DNA of 64,000 nucleotides from Nannocystis exedens (lineage in GTDB: Bacteria; Myxococcota_A; Polyangia; Nannocystales; Nannocystaceae). The position numbers and the translations under genes were made by a program. Positions 27,471 to 40,562 of the stretch are shown here, one piece after another. Positions within the stretch are counted from its first letter, which is position 1; each line of letters opens with the position of its first letter. The stretch spans positions 682,001-746,000 of the forward strand of contig NZ_NETK01000002.1 of assembly GCF_002343915.1 (NCBI RefSeq), written 5' to 3'. Under the pieces are notes generated by a model. That model saw only the letters and a program-made list of their open reading frames with translations. It was not told the DNA's origin and did not search any database.

Positions 27471-28367
27471 GGGTCCGCCGGCGCGCGCCCGCGCCTTGGC
27501 CTCGTTCCACCAGCCGTCGAGTCGTTCGAGCCCCGCGGCCTCGGGCTCGATGCCGGCGGCGTGGCAGCGCTCCATCACGTAGGCGAAGCGGGCCTCGAAC
27601 TTGGCGCAGGTGGCCCGCAGCGCGTCCTCGGCGGCGACGCCGAGCTTCTGGCCGTAGCGCACCAGCACGAACAGCAAGTCGCCGAACTCCTCCTCGATCG
27701 CTTTCGGGTCGCCTTCGGCCCGCGCTCGCTCGAGCTCCTCCCACTCCTCGCGGATCTTGTCGACCGGGCCCTGGATCGTCGGCCAGTCGAAGCCGACGGC
27801 GGCGGCCTTGTCTTGCAGCCGCCACGCCCGCTGCAGCGCCGGCAGCGAGCGGGGCACGCCGGCGAGCGGGCGAGCCGGGCCACGAGCTGCCCCTTCGGAC
27901 ATGTTCTCGGCGCGCTTGAGCTGGGCCCACTGGCGGGCGACGTCGTCGGCGTCGCGTGGCGCGTCCTCCGCGGCCGGCGCGAACACGTGCGGGTGTCGGC
28001 GGATCATCTTGTCGCGGATCGCGGTCACCACGTCGTCGAGGTCGAACGCGCCCTCGCGCTCGCGCAGGGCCGACTGGAAGACGATCTGGAACAGGAGATC
28101 GCCGAGCTCGCGGCGGTGCGCCTGGGGGTCGGCCAGCGCGTCGAGGACCTCGTAGGCCTCCTCGATGAGGTAGGGCCGCAGGGTGTCCAGGGTCTGGGCC
28201 CGGTCCCACGGGCAGCCGCCCGGGTCGGCGAGCAGGCGGTCCATGAGGTCGCGCAGGCCGTCGAGGCCGTCGCGCAGGCCGAGGGCGCGGTGATCGGGCC
28301 CGGCGGGCTCGGCCGCGCCCGCCGGCGAGTCCGGCTTTGCCTCCGAAGGGTCGCGTGGTAGCTTCAC
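27444..28367 (-). CDS. mazG: MazG nucleoside triphosphate pyrophosphohydrolase
   Basis: The 307-residue protein starts at a probable GTG (28365-28367). It has two MazG domains of the all-alpha NTP pyrophosphatase superfamily. The first carries GCPWDRAQT, EEAYEVLDAL and ELGDLLFQIVF (about residues 45-100), whose acidic residues bind Mg. The second carries EEWEELERA and EEFGDLLFVLV (about 208-245). It hydrolyses non-canonical or excess NTPs to NMP and pyrophosphate. The linker between domains (KRAENMSEGAARGPARPLAG) contains a palindromic element at about 27889-27906, and the C-terminus (ESDVPKDG) is the first unit of the downstream array. It diverges from phoH. Confidence 0.93.
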   Translation of the reverse strand: MKLPRDPSEAKPDSPAGAAEPAGPDHRALGLRDGLDGLRDLMDRLLADPGGCPWDRAQTLDTLRPYLIEEAYEVLDALADPQAHRRELGDLLFQIVFQSALREREGAFDLDDVVTAIRDKMIRRHPHVFAPAAEDAPRDADDVARQWAQLKRAENMSEGAARGPARPLAGVPRSLPALQRAWRLQDKAAAVGFDWPTIQGPVDKIREEWEELERARAEGDPKAIEEEFGDLLFVLVRYGQKLGVAAEDALRATCAKFEARFAYVMERCHAAGIEPEAAGLERLDGWWNEAKARARAGGPESDVPKDG

Positions 28368-28409
28368 GGGCAGCCCATTACCACGGGCGGCCCACGCCTG
28401 AACCCCCCA

Positions 28410-29996
<1,587 letters not shown>

Positions 29997-30130
29997 GGGC
30001 CATCGCTGGCCCTTCCTCTTCGTGCATGCGGGGGGTGTGACAGGTGTCCTCGGGCTCCAGACCCCGGAGGGTGTCACGACCGCGTCGCGGTTTTGTGTGG
30101 ATCGGCTCGCGGCCGTTCGAGTAGTGTGAC

Positions 30131-31492
30131 GTGGTGAACTACGACTGTCGTCTCGCTGTCACATTGCCGCGGCCTGCGGGCCTCCTCGCCCTTCTTCTCG
30201 CCATCGGTTCGCCGGCGTGCGGCGAGACCGAAGACGCCAGCGCGACCGCGCCGACCAGCGGGGACACCAGCAGCGAGGCGAGCAGCGACTCGACCGACAG
30301 CAGCGGCGGTCCGCCGACGACGACCGACGGCCCCGTCACCGAGACGGGCGGCAGCGACAGCGACAGCGCGACCACCGGGCCGACCACCGGGCCGACCACC
30401 GGGGACGAGGAGACCACCAGCACCACGAGCACCACCGGCACCACGGACACCACCGAGACCACGAGCCCGGTGACCGACGGCACGACCACCTCGACGACCT
30501 CGACCTCGACGACCTCGGACACCACCGGCGACGAGACCACCGGCACCACCGGGGAGCCGTCCAACACCGACTGTCTGCTCGAGGGCTTCGCCAACCCCGA
30601 CATGGCGCTCAAGCTCGATTACGATCAGTTCGATCCGGTCATCGGCTCGCACTGCAAGGGCACCAACCACCAGGACATCACCGACATCGAGCGGGTGGTG
30701 TTCCTCGGCGACTCGGTCACCGTCGGCACCCCGCCGGCGCTCGGCGACGACTACTACCGCTCCAAGCTGGCGGACGTGCTGGTCGACCGCTTCGGGCTGA
30801 CGCCGCCCAACGCGCTGTGGAAGCAGGCCAACCCGATCGACGGGGTCGCGCTGGTCAAGGAGTCGGGCGACTTCGTGTCGTGTTCGAAGTGGGGCGCCCG
30901 CACCGACGACTTCCTGCCGCCCGGCAACCAGGTCGACGACTGCTTCCCGCCCGACATGTTCGACAAGCGGACGCTCGTCATCACCACCATGGGCGGCAAC
31001 GACATCGCCGCGATCGCCAAGGACGGGGCCAACGGCACCCCGCTCGACGAGGTCAAGGCCAACGCCGCCGAGGCGGCCGACCTGCTGCGCCAGACCGCCC
31101 ACTGGTTCGTCGACGACCCCCAGAAGTTCCCGAACGGCGTGTTCCTGGTGTTCGCCAACGTCTACGAGTTCACCGACGGCACCGCCGACCTCATGGCCTG
31201 CCCGGCGGCGGGCCTCGGCGGGTTCGACAAGCCGTGGGAGAACCCGGCCGAGCTCATCGACGTGATGATCGGCTTCAACGAGCAGTTCATGAGCGTGGCC
31301 GTCGAGACCGGCACCGACATGATCTTCATGCTCGAGAACTTCTGCGGCCACGGCTTCAAGGCCGGCGACCCGAGCGCGCCGTGCTACCGCGGCCCGAACC
31401 AGCAGAACTGGTTCGACCTCACCTGCATCCACCCCACCGCGCAAGGCCACTCGGTGATCGCCGATCTGTTCACGGCCGTGATCGACGAGTAG
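30131..31492 (+). CDS. SGNH/GDSL-type esterase lipoprotein
   Basis: The 453-residue product has a signal ending GSPAC (Cys near residue 29), then a Thr/Ser/Asp linker to about residue 140. The catalytic domain carries block I LGDSVTVG (nucleophile Ser), block III GGND and block V CIHPTAQGH with the catalytic His. These match SGNH hydrolases, which cleave esters on lipids, glycans or acylated substrates. Several Cys pairs (GSHCKG, CSKWG, DDCFPP, CPAAG) suggest disulphides. It starts with GTG. It is probably an outer-membrane or surface enzyme, substrate unknown. Confidence 0.87.
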   Translation: MVNYDCRLAVTLPRPAGLLALLLAIGSPACGETEDASATAPTSGDTSSEASSDSTDSSGGPPTTTDGPVTETGGSDSDSATTGPTTGPTTGDEETTSTTSTTGTTDTTETTSPVTDGTTTSTTSTSTTSDTTGDETTGTTGEPSNTDCLLEGFANPDMALKLDYDQFDPVIGSHCKGTNHQDITDIERVVFLGDSVTVGTPPALGDDYYRSKLADVLVDRFGLTPPNALWKQANPIDGVALVKESGDFVSCSKWGARTDDFLPPGNQVDDCFPPDMFDKRTLVITTMGGNDIAAIAKDGANGTPLDEVKANAAEAADLLRQTAHWFVDDPQKFPNGVFLVFANVYEFTDGTADLMACPAAGLGGFDKPWENPAELIDVMIGFNEQFMSVAVETGTDMIFMLENFCGHGFKAGDPSAPCYRGPNQQNWFDLTCIHPTAQGHSVIADLFTAVIDE

Positions 31493-31704
31493 CGCGTTCG
31501 CCGCGAACGTGCGCGGCGGGCGACGCGCGAAACCGCCCGCTGCGCATTTTCGCGCCCGGCTCTCCGGACGCGTCCGGTCACGCGTACCGGCGCGCATCGG
31601 TCGCCGCGGGCCGCCGGGAGGGTTTGCGGGGGGCCAGGCGGGGTTGCTTGCCTTGGGATCCGGGCACGGCTATGCGTGCAAGGCCAAGCCCCCCGGACAC
31701 CCCA

Positions 31705-33444
31705 ATGACCGCCGTATCGCGTCTTTCGCCGCCCTACAACCCGAATCAACCCCTACCGGACCCCGAGGCCGTGCTCGAGGTGCTGCAGCGGGAGCTCAAG
31801 CGGTCGATGGGGGGGCTGGTGGTGCCCGGCTCGCCCCGGCCGTACTTCATGCAGTACTCGCTGCGCCGGGTCCACGCGCTGCGCCTGCGGGCGGCCCACG
31901 GGGCGCTGCTGCGCTCGCGCGAGTCGACGGTCGGCCAGCTCTGGGCCGACGTCCGGGTCGGCAGCCACAAGTTCGACAACGTCATCGACGGCGGCCTCGG
32001 CGACCGCTCGGAGGACCGGGAGAGCAGCGACTGGGTCGACGCGCCCGACGACCTCAACCTCCAGGCGCTGCAGATCGGGCTGTGGAAGCTGACGCAGATC
32101 AAGTTCGACGAGGCCCTGGAGGACTACTACGAGCACCGCAAGGCGACCGTCAGCGAGTACCTGCGCGACGAGATCAGCTCCTTTACGCGTGAGCGGCCGG
32201 TCGTCCACAAGGAAGAGCTGCACCACGACCCGTTCCCGCGGGCCCAGTGGGAGAAGACGCTGGTCGAGCTGTCGCGGCGGTTCCTCGACCACCCGGAGGT
32301 CTACGACCCGAGCATCAGCCTGTCGGCCGAGCGGGTCCACCGCTGGCTGGTCAACAGCGAGGGGACGGCGGTCATCACCGAGGACGTGTACATCCAGCTC
32401 GGCATCGAGGGCTGGGTGCTGACCGAGGACGGGGTGTACGTCGAGGGCTCGCGCCAGCTGTACCTGCGGGCGGTCGACGAGGTGCCCGAACGCGCGCACC
32501 TCGAGCGCCTGCTGGCCGACGTGCTCGAGGAGCTGGCGGCGCTGCGGGCGGCCGACAGCCCGGGGGCGTTCATCGGTCCGGCGCTGCTGTCGGGCCAGGC
32601 CGCGAGCACGCTGTTTCACGAGGCGCTCGGCCACCGCCTCGAGGGCGAGCGGCTGATCGCCCGCGGCGAGAGCAAGACGTTCGCCCGCATGCGCGGCGAG
32701 CGGATCCTGCCCCGCGGGATCCACGTGTTCGACGACCCGACGCTGACGCACTGCGGCCGCGAGCCGCTGTGGGGCCACTACCGCGTCGACGACGAGGGCG
32801 TGCCGGCCCGGCGCACGCTGCTGGTCGACGACGGGGTGCTGAAGGGCTTCCTGCAGAGCCGCTGCCCGATCCCCGGCAGCGACCACTCGAACGGCCACGG
32901 CCGCCACGACGGGGTCGAGCGGCCGATGGCGCGCATGGGCACCTTCGTCGTCGAGGGGGCCCCGGGCTCGGGCGAGTCGTGGGACGCGCTGCGGACCCGC
33001 CTCATCGAGCTGGCGCGGGCCCAGGGGCGGCGCCACGGGGTCATCATCCAGCGCGTCCTCGCCGGCGAGACGTCGACCTCGGACTACGACTTCCAGGCCT
33101 TCAAGGGCAGCCTCGCCGAGGTCTATCTGGTCGACGCCCAGACCGGCAAGGTCCGCCGGATCCGCGACGTCGAGCTGATCGGCACCCCGCTGGCCGCGCT
33201 GCAGAAGATCACGGCCTTCGGCCGCGACCGCGAGACCGACCAGGGCTACTGCTACGCCGAGAGCGGCTCGATCCCGGTCAGCGGGATCGCGCCGCCGATC
33301 CTGCTGTCGGAGCTCGAGCTGCAGCAGAGCAGCACCACCGGCTACCACGACCCGCTGCTGCCGCCGCCGTTCGCCGACGACGGCTCGCGCGGGCGCAAGG
33401 GCGGGCTGCGCGAGCGCGGCAAGCGGAAGAAGCCCCTCAACTGA
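31705..33444 (+). CDS. TldD/PmbA-type metalloprotease
   Basis: The 579-residue product contains HEALGH at residues 305-310, matching the HExxxH zinc motif of TldD/PmbA. It also has GIHVFDDPTLTHCGREPLWG, DDEGVPARRTLLVDDGVLKG and C-terminal YCYAESGSIPVSGIAPPILL, all typical of the family. TldD-TldE pairs degrade unfolded or leader peptides. Here the N-terminal half (about 250 residues) is a longer, divergent region, and no separate TldE partner is adjacent. The tail is very basic (RGRKGGLRERGKRKKPLN). The start ATG was chosen because the upstream frame is shadow sequence over the GDSL gene. Confidence 0.87.
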   Translation: MTAVSRLSPPYNPNQPLPDPEAVLEVLQRELKRSMGGLVVPGSPRPYFMQYSLRRVHALRLRAAHGALLRSRESTVGQLWADVRVGSHKFDNVIDGGLGDRSEDRESSDWVDAPDDLNLQALQIGLWKLTQIKFDEALEDYYEHRKATVSEYLRDEISSFTRERPVVHKEELHHDPFPRAQWEKTLVELSRRFLDHPEVYDPSISLSAERVHRWLVNSEGTAVITEDVYIQLGIEGWVLTEDGVYVEGSRQLYLRAVDEVPERAHLERLLADVLEELAALRAADSPGAFIGPALLSGQAASTLFHEALGHRLEGERLIARGESKTFARMRGERILPRGIHVFDDPTLTHCGREPLWGHYRVDDEGVPARRTLLVDDGVLKGFLQSRCPIPGSDHSNGHGRHDGVERPMARMGTFVVEGAPGSGESWDALRTRLIELARAQGRRHGVIIQRVLAGETSTSDYDFQAFKGSLAEVYLVDAQTGKVRRIRDVELIGTPLAALQKITAFGRDRETDQGYCYAESGSIPVSGIAPPILLSELELQQSSTTGYHDPLLPPPFADDGSRGRKGGLRERGKRKKPLN

Positions 33445-33563
33445 GGGGGCCCGGGCACGGCCCGGATCTCGCTCGAGCCCGACTCGCGGGCCGGTCCGTC
33501 CGGGCGGGGGTCGTCCGGCGCGGCCTGTTGCCGGCGGCGGCCGCCTCTGCCAGCCTCGAAGGG

Positions 33564-33866
33564 ATGTGGCCCCTCGGGTTCGCCGGGCTGTTCTACCTCT
33601 GGAACCTCCGGACCTCGCTCCGGAGCGCCTATGAGGGCGCGCGGTGGCGGAACAGCGGCGGCGATCCGGTGCTCGGCCACGTCCTCGGCAACTTCCTGTT
33701 GCTGGCGATCGTCACCGCGGTGGCGTTCGTGCGGGCGGACGCGCTGCGCGTGGCGCTGCCGTGGTGGCTGCTGGCGGCCACCATCGGGCTGACGGTGGGG
33801 CACTTTGCGGCGATCGCCTGGCTCGAGGACCTCGGGGCGGTGCGGCGCGAACGGAGCGGGGCATGA
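33564..33866 (+). CDS. small inner-membrane protein
   Basis: The 100-residue product starts MWPLGFAGLFYLWNLRTSLR. Three hydrophobic segments follow (LGFAGLFYLW, VLGHVLGNFLLLAIVTAVAF, LPWWLLAATIGLTVGHFAAI). Its stop overlaps the next ATG by four bases, so the two are coupled. No family was recognised. Confidence 0.7.
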   Translation: MWPLGFAGLFYLWNLRTSLRSAYEGARWRNSGGDPVLGHVLGNFLLLAIVTAVAFVRADALRVALPWWLLAATIGLTVGHFAAIAWLEDLGAVRRERSGA

Positions 33867-34468
33867 GCGAGCTGTACAGCGTGATGGTCGAGTCGGCGGC
33901 GGGCGGCGAGGTCGTCCTGCGCGTCACCACGGTGCATCCTGACGCCGGGCCGCCGCCGGACACCGCCGGCTTCGCGGTCGCGGTCCTGCTCGACCTGTGG
34001 TCGCTGCTCGATCGCGGGTTCGCGGCCCTCGTCGACGGTTGCTCGCTCGAGCGGGCGGAGGCGCAGGCGCTGGCGCAGGACCCGGCCTGGGCCTCGCGCT
34101 GCCGGCACCTGCGCGAGCTGAGCTTCGGCCGCCAGGTCGCCTGCACCGCCGAGGAGCACGCGGCGCTGGAAGCGGCGATTCGGGCCGGCGAGCCGCTGCT
34201 GTTCCGCGGCGAGCCGGTCGGCGGGCTGCTCGGCTACGCCAATCAGGCCTACGTGTTCATCCCCGGCGACCCGGTGGTGTTCGCCACCGCGGTGGCGCCG
34301 CTGGTCGCGTCGCACGCGGTCGACGAGCGCGAGTTCGACGAGGGCTACGAGGACTGGCCCGAGGATCCCGAGCGCCGCCCACGGGCCCGCGTCCGGCTGA
34401 AGGTCCACGACGCCGGCTGGCTCGGCTTCGTGCGCCCCGGCTGGCGCTGGGACAGCGGCGCGCACTGA
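33863..34468 (+). CDS. hypothetical soluble protein
   Basis: The 201-residue product (MSELYSVMVESAAGGEVVLR) is acidic to neutral, with no signal or membrane helix. It has long helical stretches around AALVDGCSLERAEAQALAQD and a beta-rich second half (LLGYANQAYVFIPGDPVVFA). It ends in RPGWRWDSGAH. It is coupled to the small membrane protein upstream, and I do not recognise a family. It converges on the aminomutase gene with a 16-base gap. Confidence 0.7.
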   Translation: MSELYSVMVESAAGGEVVLRVTTVHPDAGPPPDTAGFAVAVLLDLWSLLDRGFAALVDGCSLERAEAQALAQDPAWASRCRHLRELSFGRQVACTAEEHAALEAAIRAGEPLLFRGEPVGGLLGYANQAYVFIPGDPVVFATAVAPLVASHAVDEREFDEGYEDWPEDPERRPRARVRLKVHDAGWLGFVRPGWRWDSGAH

Positions 34469-34484
34469 GCCGGGAGCTGGGGTC

Positions 34485-35714
34485 TCAGCCAACGCGTGGC
34501 GGATTCTCGGCGACAATTTCCGAGTAATCCCGCACACGTGCGTCGTAAGTCTTGAACTTCCACTCGAAGCCGGATCGCGCCGCCACGTAGCTCGGGCCGA
34601 GCGGGATCTTGCCGTCGCCGCCGGGCAGGTCGAGCACGTAGTGGGGCAGGCACAGGCCGGAGATGTGGCCGCGGAGGGCGGTCATCAGCTCGAGGCCGCG
34701 GTCGATGGTCGTCCGGAAGTGCGACAGGCCGCGGGTCGAGTCGCAGTGGTGGAGGTAGTAGGGGCGGATCCCGAGCGCGTAGACCAGCTCGCGGAACAGC
34801 GTCCGCAGGGCCTCGGCGTCGTCGTTGACGCCCTTCAGCAGGACGGTCTGGTTGAGCAGCATGAAGCCGGCCTCGCGCAGGGTGCGGGCGGCGGCGACGG
34901 TGGCGTCGGTGATCTCGCGGGCGTGGTTGAAGTGGGTGACCACGCAGACCATCAGGCGGCCCTTGAGCGCGGCCACCAGGCCGGGGCCCACGCGCTCGGG
35001 CAGGACCACCGGGATCCGGGTGTGCAGGCGCAGCAGGCGGACGTGGCCGATGGCCTCGATCCGCCGCCGGAGCTCCTCGAGGCGCTCGTTGGCGAGGATC
35101 AGCGGGTCGCCGCCGGTGAGGATGACCTCGCGGATCTCGGGGTGCGCGGCGATGTAGGCCAGGGCCGGCTCGAGGGTCTCGATCGAGTAGGCAGCCGCGT
35201 CGTCGTCGGCCAGCGACTCCTTGCGGAAGCAGTGCCGGCAGTACACGGCGCACTGATAGGTCGGGTAGAGCAGGACGCGGTCGGGGTAGCGGTGGGTCAG
35301 CCGCGCGACCGGGCTGTGGGCGGCGTCGCCGATCGGGTCCTCGCGCTCGCGCGGGTCGTGGACCAGCTCCTCGGCGCTCGGGATGACCTGGCGGCGGATC
35401 GGGTCGCGATCGTCGGCCCAGTCGATGAGCTCGAGGTAGCGCCGCGGCGCCTTGACGTGGAAGGTAGCGGCCGCCTCGGCGTCGCGGGCCCGGTCGGCCG
35501 GGGCGAGCGGCAGGTCGGCCAGGTCGGCGGCCCGCCGCAGCTCCAGCCGCTTGCGCGTCGCGGGCGCCGCCGAGGTCGCGAGCGCGTGACTCGACGCGCG
35601 GGGTTCGGGCCCCGACGAGCGAGCGGCGGGCGAGGTCCGATCGTCGCGTCCGGCGTCCGGGCGCCGACCATCGCTGCGCTGCGGCGCCTCCGCGTCGTCG
35701 TCCCGGTCGGCCAC
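34485..35714 (-). CDS. kamA: lysine 2,3-aminomutase-family radical SAM protein
   Basis: The product is 409 residues if GTG 35712-35714 is the start. The first about 55 residues are low-complexity, so the start is uncertain. CAVYCRHCF (Cys155, Cys159, Cys162) is the CxxxCxxC iron-sulphur motif. ILTGGDPLI and NQTVLLKGVND are typical of this family, and LPGGDGKIPLGP contains the Lys that would bind pyridoxal phosphate. It would convert alpha-lysine to beta-lysine. No lysine fermentation genes or EpmA/EF-P genes are nearby, so its role is open: osmolyte or antibiotic precursor, or EpmB-like modification. Confidence 0.85.
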   Translation of the reverse strand: MADRDDDAEAPQRSDGRRPDAGRDDRTSPAARSSGPEPRASSHALATSAAPATRKRLELRRAADLADLPLAPADRARDAEAAATFHVKAPRRYLELIDWADDRDPIRRQVIPSAEELVHDPREREDPIGDAAHSPVARLTHRYPDRVLLYPTYQCAVYCRHCFRKESLADDDAAAYSIETLEPALAYIAAHPEIREVILTGGDPLILANERLEELRRRIEAIGHVRLLRLHTRIPVVLPERVGPGLVAALKGRLMVCVVTHFNHAREITDATVAAARTLREAGFMLLNQTVLLKGVNDDAEALRTLFRELVYALGIRPYYLHHCDSTRGLSHFRTTIDRGLELMTALRGHISGLCLPHYVLDLPGGDGKIPLGPSYVAARSGFEWKFKTYDARVRDYSEIVAENPPRVG

Positions 35715-35790
35715 GATCGCGCGGAGGCTAGCCGCGGCGTCCGGGTGCGTCAACACGGGGGGGCGAGCTTTCGCTACCCTGGGCGCGGAC

Positions 35791-37053
35791 GTGCCTGTCG
35801 CCGAGCAGACGGTGTGGGACGGAGAGGTCGACGAGCAGCGCCGGATCGGCGTGATGCTCGACCGGATCTTCGTCGCGACCGCGGTGGCGATCGGCGCGGC
35901 GACCGTCTTCCAGGCGGCGAGCCAGGCGATCGACCCGCTGATGAGCTTCAACCTGGTGGTCATCGCGCTGTTCCTCGGTCTGCGCGTGGTGGTCCGGCGC
36001 GGCCACGTGCGCGCCGTCAGCGTCGGCCTGGTGGCGACGCTGTGGAGCATCGTGACGATCGCGGTGTGGTTCGACGGCGGGCTCAAGAGCCCGTCGCTCG
36101 CGGCGTACCTGACGATCCTGATGCTGGCGGCGCTGCTGCTGCGCGCCCGGGCGCTGTGGGTGTACCTGGCGCTGTCGGCGGCGGTGGCGCTGGTGTTCGT
36201 GCTGGCCGAGAGCGCCGGCGTGCTGCCGCCGCGCCAGTCGGTGGACACGCTGGTGCGGCCGTTCTTCGTCCACCTGATCCACCTGCTGGCGTCGGCGCTG
36301 TTCCTCTACATGGCGGTCGACAGCCTCGAGCGGGCGCGGGCGCGGGCGCGGCGCAATCAGGAGCGGGCGGCGGTGCTGCTGACCCAGCTCGAGCGCGAGA
36401 AGGAGCGGGCCGACGAGCTGCTGCACAACATCCTGCCCGAGCGGGTGGCGGAGCAGCTCAAGCAGAAGCTGCAGCCGATCGCGGAGCGCTTCGAGGCGGC
36501 GACGGTGCTGTTCGCCGACATCGCCGAGTTCACGCGCTTCGCCGCCGAGCGCCCGCCGGACGTGGTGGTCGAGCTGCTCAACGACATCTTCTCCCGCTTC
36601 GACGCGCTGGCCGAGGAGCGCGGGCTCGAGAAGATCAAGACGATCGGCGACGCCTACATGGTGGTGGCGGGGATCCCGACGCCGCGGGCCGACCACGCGG
36701 CGGCGATGGCCGAGATGGCGCTGGCGATGCGGGACGAGTTCGCGCGCTTCGTGGCCGCGCGCGAGCTCGCGCTCGGGCTGCGGATCGGGCTCCACTGCGG
36801 GCCGGCGGTCGCGGGCGTGATCGGCCGCCGCAAGTTCATTTACGACCTCTGGGGCGACACCGTGAACACCGCCAGCCGCATGGAATCGCTCGGCCAGGTC
36901 GGCGAGATCCAGGTGTCCGAAGCGGTCGCCACGGCCCTCCAGGGCCAGTTCACGTGCGTTCCGCGGGGCAGCATCGCGGTCAAGGGGAAGGGCGAGCTGC
37001 AGGTGTTCTGGTTGCAGGGCCGGGCGAATAAGCCGGCAGTCGTGGGGTCTTGA
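35791..37053 (+). CDS. membrane class III adenylate cyclase
   Basis: The 420-residue product starts at GTG. Residues about 25-180 hold six hydrophobic segments (FVATAVAIGAATVFQAASQA through FVHLIHLLASALFLYMAVD). A coiled signalling helix (RARRNQERAAVLLTQLEREK) follows, then the HNILPERVAEQL motif common ahead of cyclase domains. The catalytic domain has ATVLFADIAEFTRFA, EKIKTIGDAYMVVAGIP, GLRIGLHCGPAVAGVIG and YDLWGDTVNTASRMES, with both metal-binding Asp residues. It should make cAMP under control of the membrane domain. It diverges from the aminomutase gene and lies 68 bases before the HD-GYP gene. Confidence 0.92.
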   Translation: MPVAEQTVWDGEVDEQRRIGVMLDRIFVATAVAIGAATVFQAASQAIDPLMSFNLVVIALFLGLRVVVRRGHVRAVSVGLVATLWSIVTIAVWFDGGLKSPSLAAYLTILMLAALLLRARALWVYLALSAAVALVFVLAESAGVLPPRQSVDTLVRPFFVHLIHLLASALFLYMAVDSLERARARARRNQERAAVLLTQLEREKERADELLHNILPERVAEQLKQKLQPIAERFEAATVLFADIAEFTRFAAERPPDVVVELLNDIFSRFDALAEERGLEKIKTIGDAYMVVAGIPTPRADHAAAMAEMALAMRDEFARFVAARELALGLRIGLHCGPAVAGVIGRRKFIYDLWGDTVNTASRMESLGQVGEIQVSEAVATALQGQFTCVPRGSIAVKGKGELQVFWLQGRANKPAVVGS

Positions 37054-37121
37054 GTCCTCACGTCGGTGGGGCACGTGAAGGTGTGCATGGCGCTGCGCCG
37101 CGCCGGTGTACGCTGAGCCGG

Positions 37122-39001
<1,880 letters not shown>

Positions 39002-39002
<1 letters not shown>

Positions 39003-40438
39003 TGGCGCGGCGGACGAGGGCGGGGGGCGGCGGTGCGGCGCGGGCGAGCGGGCGGGTCGAGTCCGCGGGCAGCGATTTAAAGGACGAGGTGGGCGCGCGA
39101 GGCGGCGCGCTCGCGGACGCGGAGACCGACGCGGACGAGCGTGGTGACGAGGCGAACGGCGAGGCGGTCGAGGACGCTCACGCGGACGAGGACGCCGAGG
39201 ACGGGGCGGACGAGGACGCTGATCCGTACGCGGACGCCGAGGACGGGGCGGACGAGGACGCTGATCCGTACGCGGAGAGCGACGAGGGCCCGGACGAGGA
39301 CGCTGAGGACGAGGCGGACGAGGACGCTGATTCGTACGCGGAGAGCGACGAGGCCTCGGACGAGGACGGAGACGACGACATCTACGCGGACGAAGGAGAC
39401 GACGGCGACGAGGGGGATTCCTTGCTCGACGACGCTGACGCGGACCACGACGACGACGCGGACGACATCTTCGACGACGGAGACGAGGGGAACCAGGACG
39501 CGTCTTCGAGCGATGTCTCCGACGATGACGGTGACTCGGACGAGGGCGACGACGCGTACTCGGACGACGTCTCCGACGACGACGCTGACTCGGACGAGGA
39601 GACCGACGAGGCCGGAGTCGAGCCCGACGCCGACGACGCGACCGGGGGCGACGCCGCCGACGACGAGGCCCCGGGCGAGGAGCCCGGCCCGGACGCTGGG
39701 AACGACGACGAGCGCGACGCGCTCGCGGCCGACGACGCAGACGACGACGATCGGGCCTTCCCGCCCGGCTCGTTCCCGGACGCCGAGGACATGGCCTTCG
39801 CGCCAGGTCGCGGCCGGATCGGCTTCACCGTCGCCCCGCGGCGCAAGGTCCCGCGGTGGTTCGTGCAGGCGCTGGCGCGGCGGGTCGCTCGCGCCGCGCG
39901 GCGGCTCGGGATCGGGTCCGGCGCGGCGGTGACCTGCCACCTGGTCGACGACCCCGCGATCGCCCGGCTCAACGCCGAGCACATGGGCAAGGTCGGGCCG
40001 ACCGACGTGCTGTCGTTCCCGGCCGGGCCGCTCGGGCCGGGCGAGGGCGAGGGGACGGCGGCCGGCGACGTCGTGATCAGCGTCGACGCGGTCCGGCGCC
40101 AGGCGCGGGCCCGGCTCGGGATCTCCGGGGTGACCGAACGGACAGGTGTCAAGCGACAGGTCCTCTGGGGCCTGGTCATCGAGACCGGTCCGAAAGAGCC
40201 TGTCCTTCCAGACATGGTCGAAAATTCTGCCGAGGCCGCGGCCGCGCTCGACGAGGCGACCGTGCTCGCGGTCCACGGCCTGTGCCACCTGCTGGGCCAC
40301 GACCATGGGCGGCGCGGCGAGGCGCGGGCGATGCACCGGGCCGAGCGGCGCGCGCTGCAGGCGGCCGACACGCCGGACGTGCCGCGGCCCTACGGCATCG
40401 ACGCGCGCCGGGAGCGGCGCGTGAGGAGGACGCGGTGA
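39002..40438 (+). CDS. ybeY: YbeY endoribonuclease with acidic extension and repeat insertion
   Basis: The C-terminal 200 residues are YbeY: AEHMGKVGPTDVLSFPAGPL, GDVVISVDAVRRQARARLGI and the zinc motif HGLCHLLGHDH at 425-435. YbeY acts in 16S rRNA maturation and ribosome quality control. Two oddities stand out. Residues about 35-275 are almost entirely Asp/Glu/Ala with ADEDADPYAE-type repeats. About 30-35 residues (TERTGVKRQVLWGLVIETGP and KEPVLPDMVEN) are inserted before the zinc helix and are encoded by palindromic elements at 40131-40220. The start at 39002 is favoured by coupling to the HD-GYP stop; ATG 39791 would give a normal-size protein without the acidic part. Confidence 0.88.
40131..40220. 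repeat. in-frame palindrome cluster inside ybeY
   Basis: GGACAGGTGTC, GCGACAGGTCC, GGCCTGGTC, GACCGGTCC and GCCTGTCCTTCCAGAC-type half-sites follow one another over 90 bases, all translated within YbeY. They lie between a conserved strand and the zinc-binding helix, where relatives have only a short loop. Confidence 0.8.
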
Positions 40439-40562
40439 CGCCGAACGTGCCGCGGCCCCGCGGCGTCGATGTGCGCCGGGAGCGGCGCGGGAGACGACGG
40501 CCCGTGCCGCGGCCCCACGGCATCGACGCGCGCCGGGAGCGGCGCGGGAGGAGGACGCGGTG
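40378..40562. repeat. three ~61-bp tandem repeats spanning the ybeY stop
   Basis: The ybeY tail coding for VPRPYGIDARRERR is repeated at about 40439 and 40501 with the shared core CGCCGGGAGCGGCGCG. Units 1 and 3 both end in GGAGGACGCGGTGACG-like sequence. In unit 1 this supplies the ybeY stop; in unit 3 the same bases supply the GTG start of the next gene at 40560. Confidence 0.85.
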
